From VRUE01 sp963720805 (GTDB lineage Bacteria > Actinomycetota > Thermoleophilia > Solirubrobacterales > 70-9), in contig CAVRGT010000012.1 of NCBI GenBank assembly GCA_963720805.1, positions 1 through 64,000 on the forward strand: a stretch of 64,000 nucleotides of DNA, read 5' to 3'. A program made the position numbers and the translations under genes. The notes beneath the pieces are model-generated. The model was not told where the DNA came from, did no database searches, and saw only the letters and a program-made list of their open reading frames with translations. This document shows positions 57,622 through 64,000 of the stretch, one piece after another; the stretch's first letter is position 1, and every line of letters begins with the position of its first letter.

Positions 57622-58100
57622 CGCCGGGTCAGCTACCGACTCGGCGGCGCGGCGGCAACACCGTGAAGGTGGCCTGCGCCGCCTTGCCAGTGATGCCTCC
57701 GGCGGTTGGCACCGCGGTAAGCCGGTAGCTGCCGGGCGACAGGAGAACTCGGCCGCGGCGAGCGCTGGCGCCGAGTGGTCGATTGGCCCACGCATACGGT
57801 GGCAAACCGTTCAGCCAGCGTCGCGCTGCACGCGCGACGGCTCACCGGGAACGTCTGCGCGCGGGAGGATGGCGTTTGCTGACGACCAACCTCCGAGGCC
57901 AAAACGCCCCGGTGGGGGGCGATGGTAGACCGAAATGAAATTGGTTTTAACGGGGGGTTCTTAGCAATTCCTTAGCCACGCTTTTTCCTTTCTTTGCGGG
58001 GCTTCCTTGAAGGTGCCTTTTCTTTCTCTGCCCGCTCCCAGCCGAAGGCCAAGACAACGGCACTGGTCGACCGGCCAGTGAGCGGCAGCACCACCCTGGG
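57622..58100. other. Intergenic region, no gene; contains an IS-derived repeat
   Basis: Nearly 480 bases. 57770-57809 repeats the hairpin segment of the IS982-like element. The stretch 57930-58060 is less GC-rich and T-rich on the plus strand, without an open frame of note. Confidence 0.5.
57770..57809 (-). repeat. Dispersed copy of the IS982-like hairpin segment
   Basis: On the minus strand it matches 47450-47489 at about 34 of 40 positions, including TTTGCC, CCGTATGCG and CAATCGACCACTCGGC. The rest of the element is not present. It may be a scar of an older insertion or a shared regulatory hairpin. Confidence 0.6.
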
Positions 58101-58985
58101 CTAACCGCAGTGCGCCAGCGCCTTGACGTAGAAGCGCTGGTAGTCGGGCCAGTGCTCGTTCCAGTAGCCGCCCTCGTGGGCGCCCGGCCATGAGTGCGAG
58201 GTGAAGTCGGCGCCCCCGGCGTCCATCGCTGCGACGAAGCCTTCGTCGTAGACGCGGAACGGGTCTTCGCTCCCGTAGTCGACCCAGACGTGGGCGTCAC
58301 CGAACGCTTCTGGGTTTTCCTGGACCGTGCCGACGACGTCGTTGGCTTCGAAGTCGGCGGCGTCGTCGAAGGCGCCGGGCGCGGTTTCGCCGCCTTCGAA
58401 CCAGAGCGCCGGCGAGTGGCCGCCGACGGCGCAGAACATGCCCGGGTGATGCAGGGCGATGTCGAAGGCGCCGAAGCCGCCCATCGAGATCCCGCCGATC
58501 GCGATCCGCCGCGGGTCGACCCCGAAGCGCTTGACCACCCGCGGGATCACTTCTTTCGTGACCCAGGTGTCCCAATCGCCGTCGCCCCGGTTGTGCCAGT
58601 AGCCGTGGACCCCGCCCGCCGGGAAGGCGACCACCGGCCCACGGCCGTGCAGCAGCGGCAGGCCTCGCAGGACGGCGTCGTTGAAGGTCCCCTCGTAGCC
58701 ACCGCGGCCGTGCAGGTAGACCAGCAGGGCGCGCTTGCCGCGCGGCCCGGCGCGCGGCGGCACGATCACGTTGACCCCGAGGTCACGGCCGACGGCCTTG
58801 CTCGGAATCTCGATGTGGACGAGCTGGTCGCCATTCGCGTGGGCCAGCTCGGCGTTGCTGGGGCCGAAGATCGCGTCGGAGAGGGCCAGGTAGGCGACCG
58901 CGAGCACGGCAAGCCCGACCAGCCCCGCCGCCGCGGTCCGCCGCCGCCTGATCTGCGCCCGCGTCGGGCGGCTCGCCGCGTTCAT
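58101..58985 (-). CDS. Alpha/beta-hydrolase esterase (antigen 85/esterase D-like), membrane-anchored
   Basis: A 294-residue protein. An N-terminal helix (AAGLVGLAVLAVAYLAL) anchors or exports it. The hydrolase domain shows LLVYLHGRGGYEGTF (oxyanion region), the nucleophile elbow GGISMGGFGAFD and a late WPGAHEGGYWNEHW with the catalytic His. It resembles feruloyl-esterase/S-formylglutathione-hydrolase-type enzymes. The ATG is divergent from the next gene (24-bp gap). Substrate unknown. Confidence 0.83.
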   Translation of the reverse strand: MNAASRPTRAQIRRRRTAAAGLVGLAVLAVAYLALSDAIFGPSNAELAHANGDQLVHIEIPSKAVGRDLGVNVIVPPRAGPRGKRALLVYLHGRGGYEGTFNDAVLRGLPLLHGRGPVVAFPAGGVHGYWHNRGDGDWDTWVTKEVIPRVVKRFGVDPRRIAIGGISMGGFGAFDIALHHPGMFCAVGGHSPALWFEGGETAPGAFDDAADFEANDVVGTVQENPEAFGDAHVWVDYGSEDPFRVYDEGFVAAMDAGGADFTSHSWPGAHEGGYWNEHWPDYQRFYVKALAHCG

Positions 58986-58997
58986 GCCGCCTCAGCC

Positions 58998-59003
58998 TAC
59001 GAT
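58998..59003 (+). promoter_or_regulatory. -10-like TACGAT before the secreted protein gene
   Basis: TACGAT, then 6 nt, then ATG 59010. It is a leaderless-type start between two divergent genes. Confidence 0.4.
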
Positions 59004-59009
59004 GGCGAG

Positions 59010-60257
59010 ATGACGCGGGCGAGAATTGTGGTCGCGACCGTTGCTGCCCTCGCGCTGCTCGCGCCGCCGAGCGCGTTCGGGCAGGGAAAGGGCGCGATCG
59101 GTCCCCAGGCGGCCCTCTCCGAGCAGGGGACCGAGATCGGGTTCTGGGCGGGCGAGGCGGTTCCCGGCACAGACTGGGACTCTCCCGGCACCTACTGGAA
59201 GCGCCGTGACCTCCACGCCTACACCCCCGCCGTCTGGCGCGTCCTGCGCCGCAACCAGATCCCCCTTTACTTCAACCTCCGCTACGAGAGAGACTTCGGC
59301 CCGGTCCCCCCGGGCGAGCCCCACCGCCACGACGCCCTGAAGATCATCCGCAAGGCCAACCGGCTCGGCGTGCCGGTCTGGGCCTGGATCCTGATCCCCT
59401 ACAGCGACGGATACTGGGCCTGGGAGGGCGCGGCGGCCGAGCATTTCGCCGCCACCAGGTCGCTGGTGGGCTGGGCCCGCAAGAAGCACGTGCAGCTGCG
59501 CGGCGTCGCCCTCGACCCCGAGCCCCGGGTTCGCACCCCCTTCGAAACGACGGCCTCGCTCCTCGGTGGCGGCAGCGAAACCGCGCTCTCGGCCGTCTTC
59601 CAGCAGTCGATCGACCCGCCCGGCCAGTGCGCCGCCTGGCGCGGTTACGCCCGCATCGTGCGTTGGGCCAAACGGCACAACGTCAAGATCACGGCGGCGC
59701 CCGCGCCGGCGGCTCTCGACGACCTGAAAAACGGCAATCTCGCCCTCCAGGACGCAACCGGCTTCATCCTCCCCAACGCCCCCTGGGACGAGCTCTACTT
59801 CCAGGCCTACCGCAGCGTCTTCACCTACTACTCGGGGCGGGACCCCGGCCCGGGCATCGTCTCCTCCTACCTGCGCTCCGCCCGCCACGAGTTCGGCGAC
59901 GCCGGCCAGATCAGCCTCGGCTCCGCCGGCCGCGGCCCCTACCGCCGCTTCTCGAGCCTGCTCAACGACGTCCGCCTGGCGGCAACGCTCGGCGCCCGCG
60001 AAGTACCGATCTACTCGCTGGAGAGAACCCTGCGCTCGTACGGCGGCGCCCGTGCCCTGGTCCGCCTCGTCCGCGCGGCACGGCACCCCTTCGCCGGGCC
60101 GGCAGCGAACAGGTCGACGGCGCCGACGTCACAAGCGAGCGAGCTCCGCGCCGCGATCCACCGCACCGACGTCGCGGCGACCGTCAACACCCCGGCGGTC
60201 ACCGCCGGCCACGGCGCGTCGCTGCCGCCGAACCGCTGGCCCGACGGCTGTCGCTGA
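59010..60257 (+). CDS. Secreted protein of unknown function, TIM-barrel-like
   Basis: A 415-residue protein with signal peptide (VVATVAALALLAPPSAFG). The mature part begins EIGFWAGEAVPGTDW and has alternating hydrophobic strands and helices: IPLYFNLRYERDFG, VPVWAWILIPYSDGYW, LRGVALDPEPR, VKITAAPAP, ELYFQAYRSVFTYYSG. This resembles a (beta/alpha)8 barrel of a glycoside-hydrolase-like protein, with an acidic residue in ALDPEP, but I recognise no family. Another in-frame start further left is not needed. Divergent from the esterase. Confidence 0.65.
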   Translation: MTRARIVVATVAALALLAPPSAFGQGKGAIGPQAALSEQGTEIGFWAGEAVPGTDWDSPGTYWKRRDLHAYTPAVWRVLRRNQIPLYFNLRYERDFGPVPPGEPHRHDALKIIRKANRLGVPVWAWILIPYSDGYWAWEGAAAEHFAATRSLVGWARKKHVQLRGVALDPEPRVRTPFETTASLLGGGSETALSAVFQQSIDPPGQCAAWRGYARIVRWAKRHNVKITAAPAPAALDDLKNGNLALQDATGFILPNAPWDELYFQAYRSVFTYYSGRDPGPGIVSSYLRSARHEFGDAGQISLGSAGRGPYRRFSSLLNDVRLAATLGAREVPIYSLERTLRSYGGARALVRLVRAARHPFAGPAANRSTAPTSQASELRAAIHRTDVAATVNTPAVTAGHGASLPPNRWPDGCR

Positions 60258-60288
60258 GCGGCAGCACCGAGCCGGCGCCCGCCGCCTC

Positions 60289-61281
60289 CTAACGCGGCCC
60301 GTCGGTGTGGACGAACAGCAGCGGGCCGTCGAGGTGGCCGTCCGCGCGCAGCGCCAGCAGCCCGGCCATCGCCTTCGCGGTGTAGACGGGGTCGAGCGAG
60401 AGGCCGTCCTCGGCGGCGAGAGCGGCGGCATGCTTGGCGGCCTCGGTGGGGTGGCCGTAGCCGGCCCCGATCTGGTCGCGGGTCAGGTCGAGCATGTCCG
60501 GCCCGAGCCGGAGCGGGCCGAGGCGCGCTCCGCGGCGCTCCAGCAACCTGGCGCTGCGCCGCGCGAGGCGCGCGATCACCGGTCCGTCGAGTCGGAGCTG
60601 GTCGTTGACCACGACTCCGACGACGCGGGTGCGCAGGCCGGCGAGCTGGAAGCCGAGCGCCAGGCCGGCGGCGGTGCCGCCGGTGCCGACCGCGACGACG
60701 GCGTGGGCCGGCTCGGGCAGCGAGCCGTCCTCGACCTGGGCGGCGATCTCCAGCGCCGCCTCGACGTAGCCGAGCGCGCCTACGGGTGAGGAACCGCCCG
60801 CCGGCAAGAGGTACGGGGGTCGCCCGCCGCGGACGTTGCGGGCGATCAGCCAGGGCAGAATCGCCGCGGTTCGCCGCTTCGTGTGGGTGCGGTGGATTCG
60901 CGCCCCCGAGGCCTCGAGCCGGGCGAGCTGGGCCCGGACGTGGTCGTCGAGCGGCTGGTCGACCAGCGCCAGTGCGGTCTCAAGCCCGTGTTCGCGGGCG
61001 TAGAGCGCGGTCGCCAGCCCCCAGTTGGTGCCGAGCCCGCCGAAGGTGAGGATCGAGCGCCGCCCGCGCCGCCGCGCATCGGGGATCAGCCACTCGAGCT
61101 TGCGCACCTTGTTGCCACCCCAGCCCCCGGCCCCGAAAGCGCCGTCTTCCTTCGCCCAGATGCCGAGGCCCGGCAGCTCGCGCACGGGCGTCGGGCGCTC
61201 GGACAGCGTCAGATGCGGAAGGCTCTCCGCCAGGGCCGGGAAGCGCTCGTGCAGATACGGATTCAAGGCGAAACCAGTCAA
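60289..61281 (-). CDS. PLP-dependent D-cysteine desulfhydrase / ACC deaminase-like enzyme
   Basis: A 330-residue fold-type II PLP enzyme. GGNKVRKLEWLIPDA carries the Schiff-base Lys (NKVRKLE). LTFGGLGTNWGLATA matches the S/G-N-H loop with Asn-Trp instead of the usual Asn-His. VAVGTGGTAAGLALG binds the phosphate. The family includes D-cysteine desulfhydrase and 1-aminocyclopropane-1-carboxylate deaminase; the substrate is uncertain. The start is a TTG near 61281; the sequence before it is AT-rich and not protein-like. Confidence 0.8.
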   Translation of the reverse strand: MTGFALNPYLHERFPALAESLPHLTLSERPTPVRELPGLGIWAKEDGAFGAGGWGGNKVRKLEWLIPDARRRGRRSILTFGGLGTNWGLATALYAREHGLETALALVDQPLDDHVRAQLARLEASGARIHRTHTKRRTAAILPWLIARNVRGGRPPYLLPAGGSSPVGALGYVEAALEIAAQVEDGSLPEPAHAVVAVGTGGTAAGLALGFQLAGLRTRVVGVVVNDQLRLDGPVIARLARRSARLLERRGARLGPLRLGPDMLDLTRDQIGAGYGHPTEAAKHAAALAAEDGLSLDPVYTAKAMAGLLALRADGHLDGPLLFVHTDGPR

Positions 61282-61289
61282 GCAGCCTC

Positions 61290-61470
61290 GTGACAGATTT
61301 GCACCGAATACAGCACAATTATATATGCCTTTGATGGGTAGATTTTTCTTCAAAAAGGGGGAAAATGTGTAATTTTTCCCTTCTATAGAGCACTTCAAGA
61401 GCTTAATCGGCCTGGTAGGCTATTATGCGTATAGTTATCAACTCTAGCCACCTCTATTTGCCGATACTGG
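61290..61470. other. AT-rich island between the PLP enzyme and Fic genes
   Basis: About 180 bases of strikingly low GC content (runs such as AATTATATATG, ATTTTTC and TTATCAAC) in a region otherwise near 70 percent GC. It contains an imperfect palindrome GGGAAAA..ATTTTTCCC around 61358-61381. It probably holds the promoter of the Fic gene and marks acquired DNA. Confidence 0.6.
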
Positions 61471-61474
61471 ATCG

Positions 61475-62791
61475 ATGACCACACCTCTCAAGGCAACCAT
61501 GCCAACCAAGGCAGATAGATACGCGCTGCAGGTCAGCTTCAACCGCTACACCCCTGAGGCCACCGCCGCGCTGACCCGGATCGCCGCCGCTCAGGCCCGA
61601 GTAGACGCTTCAGAGATCCGGCCCGCGGTCGAAGATGAGCTGCGGATCTCGGCGATTGCGGAGACCGTCCACTACTCAACCTTGATCGAGGGCAACGAAC
61701 TGCCGATCATCGAGGCCGAGCGGGCCGCGCGTGGGGCGCTGGACCCGGATACCAGGGCCAAGATCGAGTTGGTCAACTACGTCGAGGCGCTCCGTTACCT
61801 CGACCGGCTGGCCGAACGAGGTGGGATCGAGATCGCACCCGCGACGATTCTCGAGCTGCACAAGAAGACGACCAACGGGCTCGGCTCGGAAGAGAGTCCG
61901 CATTTCAAACCCCGCCATGAGGGTGCATGGCGCGACGGGATCGCCCAGGTCGTCGATCGCACAACGGGCAGGGTGATGCACGAGGGACCGCCCCCCGCGG
62001 AGGTGCCCGATCGGGTAGCCGGACTATGCAGGTGGATCGCCGAGCGCGAGGACCGCCCCGTCGCCTTCCCGCCCCCGGTCATCGCCGGAGTTGCCCATTA
62101 CGCGCTGACCGATATCCACCCCTTCGCGGACGGCAACGGCCGCGTCGCCCGCCTCCTCAGCGCAGCGATCCTGATGCGACTCGGCTTCATCTCACGGCGC
62201 CTCTTCTCCTTCGAGCGCCACTACGCCGAAAACCGCGCGGCCTACTACGCCGCCCTGCGCTCAGTGCGAGACGAAACCCTCAACATGAATGCCTGGCTCG
62301 AGTACTTCCTCGCCAGTCTTGCCACAGAGTACGAGAGGGTCGCCAATCGGATCGCGGAGTTGCAGGCGCTCGGCCTCGGTTCAAGCGTTGCCATTGAGCT
62401 CAACCCAAGCCAGGAGCGGGGGTTGCTGCAGCTCAAGCTCAACTCGCTCGTCGAGTTTCGCCGCGCCGACTACGAGCGCTTGGCCAAGGTCGGCCGCAGC
62501 AGCGCCGGCCGCGACCTGCGCAATCTCGAAGAGAAGCGACTGATTGTGCGACGTGGAAAGGGGGCGGCGGCGCGCTACCGTCTGCGATCATCGGCGAAGG
62601 GCGAGCGACGCGGCCGAAAGCGGACCTGGACCGATGACCGAATCGAGTCCGAGTTGCGCAATCTCTGGCGAGAGCGGGAGGACTGGCCGAGCGTCGAGGA
62701 GTTCCGCCGCGCTAACAGTCTCGCGCTCTATGAAGCCGTGCGCCGTCACGGTGGCAGCCGCGCCTGGGCCGAGCGACTCGGCTGGCGTTAG
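61475..62791 (+). CDS. Fic-domain protein with N-terminal inhibitory motif and C-terminal DNA-binding-like domain
   Basis: A 438-residue protein. The Fic core motif HPFADGNGRVAR (His215) is intact for AMP transfer to protein hydroxyls. The inhibitory motif STLIEGNE (residues 68-75) precedes it, so this is a class II Fic with autoinhibition. A wHTH (about 325-385: LNPSQERGLLQLKLNSL, VGRSSAGRDLRNLEEKRLI) follows. The last ~55 residues (WTDDRIESELRNLWREREDWPSVEEF, GGSRAWAERLGW) resemble a small actinobacterial DNA-binding module. It is preceded by an AT-rich island. Possible toxin or regulator; no separate antitoxin seen. Confidence 0.85.
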   Translation: MTTPLKATMPTKADRYALQVSFNRYTPEATAALTRIAAAQARVDASEIRPAVEDELRISAIAETVHYSTLIEGNELPIIEAERAARGALDPDTRAKIELVNYVEALRYLDRLAERGGIEIAPATILELHKKTTNGLGSEESPHFKPRHEGAWRDGIAQVVDRTTGRVMHEGPPPAEVPDRVAGLCRWIAEREDRPVAFPPPVIAGVAHYALTDIHPFADGNGRVARLLSAAILMRLGFISRRLFSFERHYAENRAAYYAALRSVRDETLNMNAWLEYFLASLATEYERVANRIAELQALGLGSSVAIELNPSQERGLLQLKLNSLVEFRRADYERLAKVGRSSAGRDLRNLEEKRLIVRRGKGAAARYRLRSSAKGERRGRKRTWTDDRIESELRNLWREREDWPSVEEFRRANSLALYEAVRRHGGSRAWAERLGWR

Positions 62792-64000
62792 ATCGCAAGG
62801 TCGAGGTCACTATCCTCTTGACCGCTTCGCCGGGAGCGCCCTTTGCCCTGCCGGCAACAGTGAGCTTCAGCCTGGAGAGGCCTCGAAGCACCTTGCGACC
62901 CTTGCCCGAGAGCTTCAGCGTCACCTCTCTCTGTTCCGCGCCGAAAAAGCGGACCGTCTTGCTCCTGAACAGCTTCGCGCTTCCCCTCAGCCTCACCTTC
63001 GCCGCTCTGTTGACCGTTACGACGACGTCCAGCTTCCGAGTCCGCAGCAACTCACGTAGGGACCTCGTCTCGATCCGGAGGGAGAGATCGATCCCTAGCG
63101 CTGGTGCCGGTGCCGCCGGGCCGGGCAGGCTTTCGGGCGGATTCGGCAGCTCGGGCTTCGGCACAACCGTGTAGTCGATCGACCTGCTCTCCGTCAGGCC
63201 GTCTTTGGAAAGCGCGGTCACCGCGTACGCGTGGCTCCCCGCCGCCGAGGTGTCCAGGTGGCCGGAGCCACCACTCACGGTTTTGGCCCCACCGGAGTCG
63301 GTGCAGGAGAGCAGGCCCGAGCCGCCTGCCCCCTCGCTGCAGGAGAAGGCAGTCGAGACCGATTGCCCAACCTCGTAGGTGCCGTCGGTGGCGGGGGTAG
63401 AGATCGATGCCGATGGGGGCGCCGCAACCGTCACGGTCACTTGGGCCGTCGCGTAGTTGCCCGAGGGGTCGGTGACCCGGTAGGCGAAGGAATCGCTGCC
63501 GGCGTAGCCGGAGTTGGGCACGTAGGTGAACGAACCGTCGTTGTCCAGCGTCAATGAGCCGTGGGCGGGAGGGCTGGCGACGCTCGGCGAGAGGGGAACG
63601 CCGTTGGGGCCGGAGGCGCCCAAGAGCACCCCCAAGGCAGCGGAGACGACGAGTTCCTGATCTGGCGTAGTCAGGTATTTGTGGGTCACCGCTTTGATCG
63701 GGTTGGAGTAGGAGATCGACACCTGCCCATCGCCGCGACGGGCACCTCCTTTGAACGTGGCCGTGAGCCCCGGCGCCGCGAAGCTGGACCCGCCGCCGCC
63801 ACCGCTGCCGGCCGCGAAGTCGCCGCAAGCGTCATGCGCCCCACCGCCACCCTGGCCGCCACCGACGTAGCCGCCGCCACCGCCGGCACCGGCACCTACC
63901 GCCCCGCCACCGCCGGCCAAGCTGGTGCCAGGGGACCCGTCGGTGCCCTCGGCAGCCCCACCGGGACAGCTGCTCGTGCCGCCGGTCACCAGGCCCCCCG
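62712..64000 (-). CDS. Glycine-rich surface protein with cadherin/Ig-like domains, 5' end cut by window
   Basis: At least 425 residues, open at the right edge. The visible N-terminal part is glycine-rich (GGGGGYVGGGQGGGGAHDACGD-like). It continues with a Big/VCBS-type domain (GSLTLDNDGSFTYVPNSGYAGSDSFAYRVTDPSGNYA), an Ig-like domain with two Cys, a Pro linker and a C-terminal beta-domain (VVTVNRAAKVRLRGSAKLFR). The frame runs 80 bp antisense into the 3' end of the Fic gene; the true end may be at about 62790 if one base has been lost. Probably cell-surface or secreted. Confidence 0.7.
   Translation of the reverse strand, partial: GGLVTGGTSSCPGGAAEGTDGSPGTSLAGGGGAVGAGAGGGGGYVGGGQGGGGAHDACGDFAAGSGGGGGSSFAAPGLTATFKGGARRGDGQVSISYSNPIKAVTHKYLTTPDQELVVSAALGVLLGASGPNGVPLSPSVASPPAHGSLTLDNDGSFTYVPNSGYAGSDSFAYRVTDPSGNYATAQVTVTVAAPPSASISTPATDGTYEVGQSVSTAFSCSEGAGGSGLLSCTDSGGAKTVSGGSGHLDTSAAGSHAYAVTALSKDGLTESRSIDYTVVPKPELPNPPESLPGPAAPAPALGIDLSLRIETRSLRELLRTRKLDVVVTVNRAAKVRLRGSAKLFRSKTVRFFGAEQREVTLKLSGKGRKVLRGLSRLKLTVAGRAKGAPGEAVKRIVTSTLRSNASRVARPRRGCHRDGARLHRARDC

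Noticed and set aside
1..64000. tRNA, rRNA, replication origin or biosynthetic gene cluster
   Set aside because: I looked for cloverleaf-like and rRNA-like stretches, dnaA-box clusters and modular synthases, and saw none; this is by eye only.

Overview
The window is GC-rich actinobacterial DNA that appears to be two different genomes joined end to end. Bases 1 to about 21,318 look like a Nocardioides-type organism (Propionibacteriales): DUF3093, DUF4235, DUF4193, SepH (DUF3071), DUF5998 and a DUF222/HNH gene, plus an actinobacterial ferrochelatase. Bases from about 21,319 to 64,000 look like Thermoleophilia/Solirubrobacterales: secreted beta-helix and RCC1-like proteins with Ig-like tails, a short KdpD, a MFS-cNMP-binding fusion and cyclase-family proteins. 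The switch falls inside one open reading frame. There, the first ~188 residues of KdpB run in frame into the CoA-binding domain of an acyl-CoA synthetase whose own N-terminus is missing. I read this as a probable assembly chimera. Taxon assignment is inference from gene families.

Left segment: DUF3093 (partial), DUF4235, DUF4193, inositol monophosphatase overlapping ferrochelatase, a MFS exporter, an aldonolactone oxidase, SepH (one-base frameshift), a secreted phosphatase, a two-domain fatty acyl-CoA reductase, thymidine kinase coupled to 3-mercaptopyruvate sulfurtransferase, HNH/DUF222, YCII, an APH-like kinase, an ECF sigma factor with an in-frame stop followed by a frameshifted partner protein, an alkaline-phosphatase-superfamily protein, DUF5998 and the acyl-CoA synthetase.

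Right segment, 21.3-28.6 kb: one minus-strand run of a class A PBP, a short KdpD-like kinase, KdpE, a 41-residue membrane peptide, KdpF, KdpA, KdpC and truncated KdpB, i.e. the potassium uptake system with its own regulators. 28.6-33.4 kb is accessory: a glyoxalase-like gene, two small winged-helix regulators that share a 12-bp palindrome, a 19-codon peptide gene between them, gene scraps, and a tandem DUF4926 pair. 33.4-46.6 kb holds a cupredoxin/multicopper oxidase pair, an acyl-CoA carboxylase subunit, a STAS protein, a beta-helix protein, an ABC-2 exporter, SDR, AhpD-like, a 5'-3' exonuclease, a cyclase-family hydrolase, and a flavodoxin-like/Baeyer-Villiger pair.

46.7-51.1 kb is one minus-strand operon (VOC, PPOX-type flavoprotein, membrane protein) split by two insertion sequences. 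An IS982-like element with perfect terminal repeats and a 3-bp target duplication interrupts the membrane gene. An IS110-family element interrupts the PPOX gene. Removing each restores the reading frame exactly. The non-coding left end of the IS110 element contains two 8-nt segments complementary to its target and to its own end, in the layout expected of a bridge RNA.

51.5-64 kb holds an RCC1-like secreted protein, DUF3307, a small Cys-rich secreted protein, a CHASE2-adenylate/guanylate cyclase divergent from a MFS transporter with a C-terminal cyclic-nucleotide domain, an esterase divergent from a secreted protein of unknown function, a D-cysteine desulfhydrase-like enzyme, an AT-rich island, a Fic protein, and a partial glycine-rich surface protein. 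I saw no tRNA, rRNA or CRISPR array.
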